Below are positions 1-6,860 of a DNA stretch of 13,259 nt, piece after piece. How positions within the stretch are numbered: position 1 is the stretch's first letter; every line of letters starts with the position of its first letter. Under the pieces are notes generated by a model. It searched no databases, was not told the DNA's origin, and saw nothing but the letters and a program-made list of their open reading frames with translations. A program made the position numbers and the translations under genes. This stretch comes from Clostridiales bacterium (GTDB lineage Bacteria > Bacillota > Clostridia > Peptostreptococcales > Anaerovoracaceae): assembly GCA_012511395.1 (NCBI GenBank), contig JAAZGD010000129.1, positions 1-13,259 on the forward strand, written 5' to 3'.

Positions 1-27
1 AGAGTGTTCAAGGGGTATAACATATCG

Positions 28-45
28 AGTTAGTTAAGACTAACT
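28..45. promoter_or_regulatory. Inverted repeat upstream of feoA, candidate metal-repressor operator
   Basis: A perfect 7-bp inverted repeat, AGTTAGT-taag-ACTAACT, lies about 20 bases before the feoA start. The TTAG...CTAA half-sites resemble operators of DtxR/MntR-family metal repressors, which often control feo genes, but the spacing differs from the classical DtxR box. It does not look like a Fur box (GATAATGATTATC type). There is no T-tract, so it is not a terminator. The regulatory role is inferred from position and symmetry only. Confidence 0.4.
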
Positions 46-66
46 AATTTATTTTGGAGAATACTT

Positions 67-468
67 ATGACACTGGATGAACTTGAAATAGGTAAGCGTG
101 CAGTTATTCAAAGTGTAGGCGGCGAAGGTGCAATCCGCCGTCGTCTGCTGGATTTGGGGCTGACACCATACACTCCCGTAATGGTGAGAAGAGTGGCTCC
201 TTTAGGGGACCCTATAGAATTATATGTACGTGGTTACGAGCTGACTTTGAGAAAATCTGAAGCAAAAGAAATCGAAGTCATGTCCTTTGAATGCAGCGGA
301 TGCGGGAAGTGCTATTTCGGCATGAAAAACAGATGCCCAGGGACGGAGCTGGCAAACAAGGTGGAAGCTGAACACAGAACCCACAGACGAAGAAAGGGTG
401 AAGTATGCGGCCAAGGGACATGCAGAAGAGATGGTTCCGGAAGAGGAGCGTGCCGTGTCAAAGAGTAG
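67..468 (+). CDS. feoA: FeoA-domain protein with Cys-rich C-terminal tail
   Basis: FeoA is a small SH3-like cytoplasmic protein that works with the FeoB ferrous-iron transporter. Residues 1-72 form a complete FeoA domain: MTLDELEIGKRA, the RRRLLDLGLTP turn, the VRRVAPLGDPIEL strand pair and the YELTLRKSEA end. Family members usually stop near residue 75. This one continues for about 60 residues with seven cysteines (76, 79, 82, 90, 114, 119, 129). They begin as CSGCGKC, a CxxCxxC pattern that could bind metal or an Fe-S cluster. The last 71 bases overlap the predicted feoB start in another frame, so the Arg-rich end of the tail is less certain than the first Cys cluster. The start is supported by TTGGAGA five bases upstream. 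Co-expression with feoB is inferred from the overlap. Confidence 0.85.
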   Translation: MTLDELEIGKRAVIQSVGGEGAIRRRLLDLGLTPYTPVMVRRVAPLGDPIELYVRGYELTLRKSEAKEIEVMSFECSGCGKCYFGMKNRCPGTELANKVEAEHRTHRRRKGEVCGQGTCRRDGSGRGACRVKE

Positions 469-2476
469 GAAAGCAAAGGATATAAATGTGATGCTGGTGG
501 GAAACCCCAATGTGGGGCTTACCACCTTATTTAATCAGATAACAGGAGGCATAGCTCATAAAAGTGAAATAGGAGCTAAAGAGGGCTATGCAAAGAAACA
601 TGAGCACATAAACATTGTGGAGCTGCCGGGCCAGTATTCCCTTTCCTCCTATTCTGCAGATGATCTTTCAAACAGAGAAATCCTTTTATCAGATTTTCCT
701 GATGTAATCATAAATGTGGTTGATACTACAAGTATAGAAAGAAGTCTCTACCTTACTTTACAGCTGATGGAGCTTGAGATCCCCATGGTGCTGGCATTAA
801 ATATGATGGATGAGGTGGAGAATAACGAGATAGACATAGACATCATTAAACTTTCAGAAAAGCTGGATATGCCTGTGCTTCCTGTCTCTGCAAGCAAGAA
901 CAGAGGAGTTCACGATTTACTTCACTATGCCATTCAGGTGGAAAGGGATAAAAGGGTTCCAAAGAAGCTGGACTTCTGTTCAGGCCATGTTCATAATGCA
1001 ATCCATGCCGTGCTTCACCTTGTGGAGCATCATGCCTGTGCCGTTGGGATTCCCGAAAGATTTGCTGCCACCAGACTTGTTGAAGGAGACAAAAAGATTG
1101 AAGAGGCACTTAAGCTAAGCGAGGCTGATCTTGAAATAGTGGACCATATTGTAGAGGATATGGAATACCACATGAATACAGACAGAGAGTCTGCCGTTGC
1201 AGACATGAGATATGACTTCATAGAGGATTTAACCTACGATGTTATCACAAGACCTGAATGGTCTACTGTGGAGCAGGAGCGAAGCTATAAAATAGATAAG
1301 ATTCTCACCAATAAATACCTAGCCATTCGCATCTTTGTAGGTGTGATGGGCTTGGTGTTTTTATTTACCTTTAATTTAATCGGAGAAAGGCTGTCCCAAC
1401 TTTTAGGAGTCGGTATCGACTATTTAATAGATTTGGGGGATGCTGCTTTAGCGGGAGGAAATGCAAGCCCCGTCTTAAGAGCTCTTCTGATAGACGGAGT
1501 GGCAAACGGTGTGGGAGCAGTGCTTTCATTCCTGCCTCTTATTGCGGTGCTGTTTTTCTTCCTGTCAATCCTTGAAGATTCGGGGTACATGTCAAGGGTG
1601 GCTTTCGTAATGGACAAGCTGTTAAGAAAGATGGGACTGTCAGGCCAAAGCATAGTGCCCATGCTTATAGGCTTTGGGTGCTCTGTGCCTGCAATAATGG
1701 CTACAAGGTCTTTACCCAGTAAAAGAGACAGAAGCCTTACCATAGCCTTGATTCCCTTTATGTCCTGCAGTGCGAAGCTCCCTATATATGCCATGTTTAC
1801 GGCAGCTTTTTTCACATCCTACAAGGCTCTCGTTTTAGTAGGTGTATATTTTACAGGCATAATAGTGGCTGTGATCTGTGCTTTGATTTTTAACAGAACT
1901 ATATATAAGGGGCCGCCTGTACCTTTTGTAATGGTGCTTCCTTCCTACAGAATGCCTGCTACAAGAAGTGTGCTTTTAAGGATGTGGGAAAATGTAAAGG
2001 GCTTTATTAAGAAAGCCTTTACCATCATCTTCGTGGCAACTGTAATTATATGGTTTCTCCAGAGCTTTGATTTTGGATTAAACCTTGTGGAAAGCAGTGA
2101 AACCAGCATATTGGCTTCAATAGGCAGGGTGGCAGCTCCTGTATTTGCACCCTTAGGCTTTGGTGACTGGAGGGCAGCTACCGCTTTAATAACGGGACTT
2201 TCTGCGAAAGAGGCAGTAATAAGCACTATGGCAGTTCTTGCTGCAGCAGGTCCGGGTATGTCAATGTCGGCCATGCTTTCTGAGATATTCACACCCCTTA
2301 CTGCTTATGGCTTTCTTGTATTTACTCTGCTTTACATGCCTTGTGTGGCAACCTTGGCTGCTGTTAAAAGGGAACTTGGAGGCTGGGGCTATGCTTTACT
2401 GGTAGTGCTGTTTCAAACAACGGTGGCATGGATTGTCTCTTTCATGATTTTCCGAGTGGGAAGTTTGTTCTTTTAG
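398..2476 (+). CDS. feoB: FeoB-family ferrous iron transporter with degenerate GTPase motifs
   Basis: FeoB is an inner-membrane Fe(II) transporter with an N-terminal G domain, a helical regulatory domain and a C-terminal membrane core. The core (from about residue 310) is typical: two gate repeats, FGCSVPAIMATR, the IPFMSCSAKLPIY loop, SAKEAVISTMAVL and the YMPCVATLAAVKRE loop. The G domain (about 28-190) keeps G4 (NMMD, 135-138) and G5 (SASKN, 164-168). However, G1 reads GNPNVGLT (35-42), with Leu41 replacing the invariant Lys. The usual GNWPGVTVEKKEG G2 segment is absent, with only AKEG left in its place, and G3 is ELPG rather than DLPG. GTP binding is therefore doubtful. The chosen ATG has AAAGGGTGAAG just upstream; ATG 431 is an alternative with a weaker site. 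It overlaps feoA and has no T-rich terminator after it. Confidence 0.9.
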   Translation: MKYAAKGHAEEMVPEEERAVSKSRKAKDINVMLVGNPNVGLTTLFNQITGGIAHKSEIGAKEGYAKKHEHINIVELPGQYSLSSYSADDLSNREILLSDFPDVIINVVDTTSIERSLYLTLQLMELEIPMVLALNMMDEVENNEIDIDIIKLSEKLDMPVLPVSASKNRGVHDLLHYAIQVERDKRVPKKLDFCSGHVHNAIHAVLHLVEHHACAVGIPERFAATRLVEGDKKIEEALKLSEADLEIVDHIVEDMEYHMNTDRESAVADMRYDFIEDLTYDVITRPEWSTVEQERSYKIDKILTNKYLAIRIFVGVMGLVFLFTFNLIGERLSQLLGVGIDYLIDLGDAALAGGNASPVLRALLIDGVANGVGAVLSFLPLIAVLFFFLSILEDSGYMSRVAFVMDKLLRKMGLSGQSIVPMLIGFGCSVPAIMATRSLPSKRDRSLTIALIPFMSCSAKLPIYAMFTAAFFTSYKALVLVGVYFTGIIVAVICALIFNRTIYKGPPVPFVMVLPSYRMPATRSVLLRMWENVKGFIKKAFTIIFVATVIIWFLQSFDFGLNLVESSETSILASIGRVAAPVFAPLGFGDWRAATALITGLSAKEAVISTMAVLAAAGPGMSMSAMLSEIFTPLTAYGFLVFTLLYMPCVATLAAVKRELGGWGYALLVVLFQTTVAWIVSFMIFRVGSLFF

Positions 2477-2489
2477 TCCTTCTCTCTGA

Positions 2490-2518
2490 TTTACAGAGGA
2501 GAGAGAAAAGAGTATAAT
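2490..2518 (+). promoter_or_regulatory. Sigma-A type promoter for the DUF853-mrp-dsrE-pnt cluster
   Basis: TTTACA (2490-2495) and a perfect TATAAT (2513-2518) are separated by exactly 17 bases, 49 bases before the start codon at 2567. The -35 box lies in the loop and stem of an imperfect hairpin (CTCTCTG/CAGAGgAGAG, about 2481-2506), which might modulate promoter access. No closer promoter is visible for the downstream genes, so this probably drives all six up to the terminator at 8257-8288. Confidence 0.7.
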
Positions 2519-2566
2519 AACTGTGAACTTTGCCAAAGTATTATGAAATAGAAAGGCGGGGCGAAT

Positions 2567-4135
2567 ATGTACATAAAGGATAAGGATTCGATTTGGGTTG
2601 CGAAAAGCGATAAACCCATTTTCTTGAGCATGAATACAGTAAACAGGCACGGCCTGATTGCAGGAGCAACAGGAACAGGGAAAACTGTAACGTCTAAAAT
2701 TCTGGCAGAAGACTTTAGCGATATGGGTATCCCTGTATTCATGTCGGACATCAAAGGAGATGTCTCAGGCCTTGGATTAAAGGGAGAGGTAACAGATAAA
2801 ATACAGGAACGGATTGATAAGCTTGGCGTAGAGGATTTTACTACAGCCTCTTATCCTGTCCGCTTTTTTGATGTTTTTGGCAGGAAAGGAATACCTGTAA
2901 GAGCTTCAGTGTCAGAGATGGGGCCTGATCTTTTTGGAAGGCTTCTTGATTTAAATGAGGTTCAATCAGGTGTTTTGAACATAGTGTTTCGGGTGGCAGA
3001 CGATAAGGGGATGCTGCTTTTGGATTTAAAGGATTTAAGGGCCATGGTGCAGCATGTGGGAGATAATGCTGCCGAATACTCAAGAAGGTATGGAAGCGTA
3101 TCATCTCAATCCATAGGTGCCATTCAGAGAGGCCTTTTAAGAATGGAAGACCAAGGTGGAGACTTGTTCTTCGGAGAGCCTGCCCTTGATGTGATGGACT
3201 GGTTTGAAAAGGATGAGCTGGGAAGAGGCTATATTAATATTTTGCATTCTGTGGAGCTTTTCCAGTCACCCTTTCTTTATTCCACATTTATGTTGTGGAT
3301 GTTATCAGAGATATATGAGGTGCTTCCTGAAGTGGGAGATACGGACAAACCTAAGATGGTATTCTTCTTCGATGAGGCTCATCTTCTGTTTACAGATGCA
3401 CCCAAAGTTCTTTTACAGAAGATTGAACAGGTGGTGAAGCTGATAAGATCAAAGGGAGTGGGGATTTACTTCATTACACAGCTTCCAAATGATATACCTA
3501 AAGAAGTGCTTTCTCAGCTTGGAAACAAAGTGCAGCATGCTTTAAGAGCATATACACCAAATGAATTAAAGGCCCTGAAGCTGGCATCTGAAGCCTTTAG
3601 GGCAAATCCTGAGTTTGATACCTATGAAGCTCTTACAGAACTTGGAACAGGAGAAGCCCTTATATCCTTCTTAGATGAAAAGGGCATTCCTGAAATGGTG
3701 GAAAGAGCAATGGTACTGCCTCCAAAGAGTCTCATAGGTTCCATGGATGATCAGACCAGAGTTTATATAATTCAAAAGGAACCCTTGAATCAGAAGTACA
3801 AGGAGACCGTTGACAGGGAAAGCGCCTATGAAATACTTGAGCAGGCATATGCCAAGGAAGTAAAAGCAGAAGAGGAACCGCCTGTTACGACGGAAGAAAA
3901 AGCACCTTCCGAAGCTCCCATGACAAGAGCCGAGATGGAAGCTGAGATTGAAAAGAGGGCAAGAGAAATTGCAAAAGAAATGACCAAGGAAGCAGCGCCT
4001 CAAAGAGCACCTGCTCCTAAAACCTATTCCTCTAAATCTACAACGGAAAGAACTATTGATTCTGCAATGACCACCATAGGAAGAGAAGTAAGCAGACAAC
4101 TTGTGAGAGGAATTTTAGGCGGCTTAAAAAAATAG
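2567..4135 (+). CDS. HerA-like P-loop ATPase, DUF853 (YjgR) family
   Basis: This is a predicted cytoplasmic ATPase of the HerA/FtsK superfamily, DUF853/YjgR branch, whose cellular role is unsettled. Walker A is GATGTGKT (33-40), just after the family opening MNTVNRHGLIAG, which follows an N-terminal beta strand region. Walker B is VFFFDEAH (265-272). Further family segments are IYFITQLPNDIPKEVLSQLGNK and HALRAYTPNELKAL, where the Arg is a candidate trans-acting finger. The length of 522 residues is normal. A charged Glu/Lys/Pro-rich linker (about 430-490) leads to a conserved C-terminal helix, GREVSRQLVRGILGGLKK. The site AAAGGCGGGG precedes the start. It is first in the cluster and 23 bases ahead of the Mrp gene. 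A DNA-translocase role is only a family-level guess. Confidence 0.85.
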   Translation: MYIKDKDSIWVAKSDKPIFLSMNTVNRHGLIAGATGTGKTVTSKILAEDFSDMGIPVFMSDIKGDVSGLGLKGEVTDKIQERIDKLGVEDFTTASYPVRFFDVFGRKGIPVRASVSEMGPDLFGRLLDLNEVQSGVLNIVFRVADDKGMLLLDLKDLRAMVQHVGDNAAEYSRRYGSVSSQSIGAIQRGLLRMEDQGGDLFFGEPALDVMDWFEKDELGRGYINILHSVELFQSPFLYSTFMLWMLSEIYEVLPEVGDTDKPKMVFFFDEAHLLFTDAPKVLLQKIEQVVKLIRSKGVGIYFITQLPNDIPKEVLSQLGNKVQHALRAYTPNELKALKLASEAFRANPEFDTYEALTELGTGEALISFLDEKGIPEMVERAMVLPPKSLIGSMDDQTRVYIIQKEPLNQKYKETVDRESAYEILEQAYAKEVKAEEEPPVTTEEKAPSEAPMTRAEMEAEIEKRAREIAKEMTKEAAPQRAPAPKTYSSKSTTERTIDSAMTTIGREVSRQLVRGILGGLKK

Positions 4136-4158
4136 AGTTAAAATTTGAGGAGAAAAAA

Positions 4159-4989
4159 ATGAGTGAGAACTGTGATAACAACTGCAAGGGTTGTTCGGAA
4201 AACTGTAGTGAACGAAAAGAAGAATTCAGCTTAAGAGAAGAGCTGAACGAGCACAGCAAGGTTAAGAAGGTTATAGGTGTCATAAGCGGAAAAGGCGGCG
4301 TAGGAAAATCCATGGCAACCTCCATGGTATCTGTCCTAATGAACAGAAGAGGTCACAAGGTGGCAATCCTTGATGCCGATGTTACAGGACCTTCAATACC
4401 TAAAGTTTTTGGCATTAAGGAAAAAGCAGAGCAAGGCGATCTTGGAATAATGCCTGTGGAGACTGCGGCAGGTATAAAGGTTATGTCCATTAACCTGGTT
4501 TTGGAAAATGAAACGGATCCTGTTATATGGAGAGGCCCCTTAATCGGCGGAGCCATTAAGCAATTCTGGACCGATGTGTACTGGGGTGATGTGGACTATA
4601 TGTTTATAGATATGCCTCCAGGAACAGGGGATGTGGCATTAACCGTATTTCAGTCACTGCCTGTTGACGGCATTATCGTAATAACATCACCACAGGAGCT
4701 TGTAAGCATGATTGTATCAAAGGCTGTAAGAATGGCAGAGCTTATGCATGTGCCTGTGTTGGGCCTTGTGGAAAACATGTCCTACTTTAAAGCTCCGGAT
4801 ACGGGAGCTGTTTACAAGGTCTTTGGCGAGAGCCATATAGATGATATAGCAAAGGACCATAATCTTAAAGTTCTTTCAAAATTGAGCATTGACCCTGAAA
4901 TCGCCAGAATGAGCGACAGGGGCCAGATGGAGCTTTACGATGATGAGGAACCTTTTAAGGACTTAATTGAGGCAATAGAAGCTGTTTAG
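4159..4989 (+). CDS. Mrp/NBP35-type Fe-S carrier ATPase with N-terminal Cys cluster
   Basis: Mrp/NBP35/ApbC proteins are dimeric cytoplasmic P-loop ATPases that carry or transfer Fe-S clusters. The deviant Walker A is GKGGVGKS (44-51), followed by ILDADVTGPSIPK and FIDMPPGTGD, all diagnostic. Residues 5, 9, 12 and 16 are Cys (C-x3-C-x2-C-x3-C), the N-terminal cluster seen in NBP35-like and many clostridial members. The usual C-terminal pair after ENMSYF (CPxCG) is here APDTG, and no other Cys exists in the protein. Any cluster must therefore be held by the N-terminal four. Its 276 residues are normal for the family. GAGGAG lies seven bases before the ATG. It sits 34 bases before a DsrE-like sulfur-chemistry protein, which fits a sulfur or Fe-S role, though that link is inference. 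Confidence 0.9.
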   Translation: MSENCDNNCKGCSENCSERKEEFSLREELNEHSKVKKVIGVISGKGGVGKSMATSMVSVLMNRRGHKVAILDADVTGPSIPKVFGIKEKAEQGDLGIMPVETAAGIKVMSINLVLENETDPVIWRGPLIGGAIKQFWTDVYWGDVDYMFIDMPPGTGDVALTVFQSLPVDGIIVITSPQELVSMIVSKAVRMAELMHVPVLGLVENMSYFKAPDTGAVYKVFGESHIDDIAKDHNLKVLSKLSIDPEIARMSDRGQMELYDDEEPFKDLIEAIEAV

Positions 4990-5023
4990 ATTTGACACAA
5001 AAAAAGTATTTGGAGGTAGAAAG

Positions 5024-5368
5024 ATGGAATGCGAAAAGCTAATAATCCTTTGGACCAGCGGTGATAAGGATACAGCACTTAACATGGTATTGATGTACAC
5101 ATTAAAGGCCAATTCCAACAAGTGGTGGAAGGAGTGTCGTTTAATTACCTGGGGACCATCAAACAAGCTGGTGGCAGAAGACTCGGAAGTGAGGATTATG
5201 CTGAAGCAGATAATGGATACAGGCGTTAAGGTGGAAGCCTGCAAGCGCTGCGCAGAAGGCTTAGGAGTTGAAGAAAAACTTACTGATTTTGGTATCGATG
5301 TGAAAATGATGGGAGAGCCCTTTACAGAATATTTGAAAGACCCATCTTATCGCATAATCACTATATAA
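5024..5368 (+). CDS. DsrE/DsrF-like small sulfur-relay family protein
   Basis: This 114-residue protein is of the DsrE/DsrF/YchN fold, small cytoplasmic proteins that often carry persulfide sulfur on cysteine or act as oligomeric partners. Family signatures visible are the opening KLIILWTSGDKDTALNMV, the WGPSNKL strand-turn, and the C-terminal block ACKRCAEGLGV...FGIDVKMMGEPFTEYL. Cys73 and Cys76 in that block are the likely reactive pair. Cys3 and Cys38 are extra. TTTGGAGG lies seven bases before the ATG. It sits between the Mrp ATPase and the transhydrogenase genes, so sulfur transfer to or from Mrp is a reasonable guess. The sequence shows no specific substrate. Confidence 0.82.
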   Translation: MECEKLIILWTSGDKDTALNMVLMYTLKANSNKWWKECRLITWGPSNKLVAEDSEVRIMLKQIMDTGVKVEACKRCAEGLGVEEKLTDFGIDVKMMGEPFTEYLKDPSYRIITI

Positions 5369-5387
5369 TTTTAAAGGAGCAAAAGCT

Positions 5388-6545
5388 ATGATAATAGGAA
5401 TTCCGAAAGAAATTATGGAGGGGGAAAAGAGAGTATCTGTGATCCCCGAAACGGTGGAGAAGCTGGTTAAGGAAGGGAACAAGGTTTTAGTGGAAAAGGG
5501 CGCAGGAGAAGGCTCCCACTATCTTGACTCTCAATACTTGCAGAGCGGCGCTGAGATTATTTCCGATGTGAAGGATCTTTATGAAAGATCTGAGCTTATC
5601 CTTAAGGTCAAAGAGCCTCAGTTTATTAAAGAGAGAAACCTTCATGAGGTGGATTTAATGCATGAGGGCCAGTATTTAATAACTTTCCTTCAACCTGCCG
5701 CACCTGTCAACCACGAAATGATTAAAAATCTTGCAAAGAAGGGCATAATCGGTCTTACTTTGGATGGTATTCCAAGAATATCAAGAGCACAAGCAATGGA
5801 TGCTCTTACTTCTATGAGTACCTGTGCAGGGTACAAGGGTATCTTGCTTGCAGCAAATGAGCTTTCTAAATTTGCGCCTCAGATATTCTGCGCAGTAGGC
5901 ATGATTCCTCCTATCAACACACTGATAGTTGGAGTAGGTGTGGGCGGCCTTCAGGCATTGGCTACTGCCAAGAGGCTTGGTGCAGTAGTTCATGCAGCAG
6001 ATATAAGGCCTGATGCTTCAGAGCAGGCAAAAAGTCTTGGTGCAAAGGTTATAGACACAAGAGTACCAAAGGAGCTTGCAGTAGGTGAAGGCGGTTACGC
6101 TCAAGCTCTTCCCGAAGATGTTCTAAAGAATGAAAGGGAAGCGCTGAGAGAAGTTATAGGCGGAATGGATATAGTATTTCTTGGGGCACTTGTTCCGGGA
6201 AGAAAAGCTCCAAAGCTTGTGACTGAAGATATGGTTTCCCTTATGGCACCGGGCTCAGTTATTGTGGATATCTCCATTGACCAAGGGGGAAACTGTGAAA
6301 TCACAGAACCCGGCAAGATAGCTGTAAAACATGGTGTAACAATTATAGGCATTAAAAATATCCCCGGCATGCTGGCAACCAGCGCCACTTGGATGTTTGC
6401 CCACAATGTATATCATCTTCTTTCCTATCTGATTAAGGACGGGAAAATGGTTATTGACAGAACAGACGATATCACAGGCTCAATCCTTACGACCATAGAT
6501 AATGAAGTGGTTCATCAGGGAGCAAAAGAAGCCATGGGCATTTAA
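5388..6545 (+). CDS. pntAA: NAD(P) transhydrogenase subunit alpha 1, NAD(H)-binding domain I
   Basis: This is the peripheral, NAD(H)-binding domain I of proton-translocating transhydrogenase, made as a separate subunit as in Rhodospirillum rubrum. The start IGIPKEIMEGEKRVSVIPE is typical of the AlaDH/PNT N-terminal domain. The RQD loop is present as R130-Q135-D138 (PRISRAQAMD). The Rossmann fingerprint is GVGVGG (182-187), with Asp205 (AADIRPD) placed to bind the NAD ribose. The mobile loop begins GGYAQALPED (235-244). The C-terminal IKNIPGMLATSATWMFAHN matches the family. Alanine dehydrogenase is excluded by the RQD loop, the mobile loop and the pntAB-pntB genes that follow at 21 bases. AAAGGAG precedes the ATG. 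Length (385) is normal. Confidence 0.95.
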   Translation: MIIGIPKEIMEGEKRVSVIPETVEKLVKEGNKVLVEKGAGEGSHYLDSQYLQSGAEIISDVKDLYERSELILKVKEPQFIKERNLHEVDLMHEGQYLITFLQPAAPVNHEMIKNLAKKGIIGLTLDGIPRISRAQAMDALTSMSTCAGYKGILLAANELSKFAPQIFCAVGMIPPINTLIVGVGVGGLQALATAKRLGAVVHAADIRPDASEQAKSLGAKVIDTRVPKELAVGEGGYAQALPEDVLKNEREALREVIGGMDIVFLGALVPGRKAPKLVTEDMVSLMAPGSVIVDISIDQGGNCEITEPGKIAVKHGVTIIGIKNIPGMLATSATWMFAHNVYHLLSYLIKDGKMVIDRTDDITGSILTTIDNEVVHQGAKEAMGI

Positions 6546-6566
6546 TCATAAAGGGGAGGTAAATAG

Positions 6567-6860
6567 ATGCAATCACTTTTACTTGTTTTGTTGTTTATTG
6601 TCTGTGCCTTAATTGGCTATAAGGTGATAACCAGCGTACCAAGCCTACTTCATACGCCTCTTATGACAGCTATGAATGCTTTGGCAGGAATAGCTCTTAT
6701 AGGCGCCCTCACAGCAACTGCTTTGTCAGTATATTTAGGTAATCAAATATTAGGCTATATTGCTATTTTCCTAGCCACCGTAAACATTTTCGGTGGCTTT
6801 GCCCTTTCCCACAGAATGCTTAAGATGTTTAAGCAGAAGGAAGGAGGTACAAAAGAATGA
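6567..6860 (+). CDS. pntAB: NAD(P) transhydrogenase subunit alpha 2, membrane part
   Basis: This is the small membrane subunit giving the first helices of domain II, the proton channel. Three hydrophobic segments (about 3-17, 37-57 and 61-80) make up almost all of its 97 residues. Family motifs are SVPSLLHTPLMTAMNALAGI and VNIFGGFALSHRMLKMFK. It is separate from pntAA, so the enzyme is of the three-polypeptide type. GGGGAGG lies seven bases before the ATG. Its stop overlaps the pntB start by four bases (ATGA), a sign of coupled translation. Confidence 0.93.
   Translation: MQSLLLVLLFIVCALIGYKVITSVPSLLHTPLMTAMNALAGIALIGALTATALSVYLGNQILGYIAIFLATVNIFGGFALSHRMLKMFKQKEGGTKE

Noticed and set aside
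1..66. Riboswitch leader before feoA
   Set aside because: Only a simple inverted repeat is visible in 66 bases; there is no structured aptamer or terminator/antiterminator, though the upstream region is cut off.
398..468. Frameshift fusing feoA and feoB
   Set aside because: Each gene has its own start with an upstream ribosome site and a complete domain; an overlap explains the arrangement without any sequence error.
220..525. Minus-strand reading frame opposite feoA/feoB, and similar frames opposite the other large genes
   Set aside because: They are mirror frames of clearly recognised proteins, without ribosome sites or family motifs.
2481..2506. Hairpin after feoB as a rho-independent terminator
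   Set aside because: The stem has a bulge and is followed by AAAAGAGTATAATAA rather than a T-tract; the region is better explained as the promoter at 2490-2518.
5388..6545. Alanine dehydrogenase as the identity of this gene
   Set aside because: The RQD loop, the GGYAQAL mobile loop and the directly following pntAB and pntB show it is transhydrogenase domain I.
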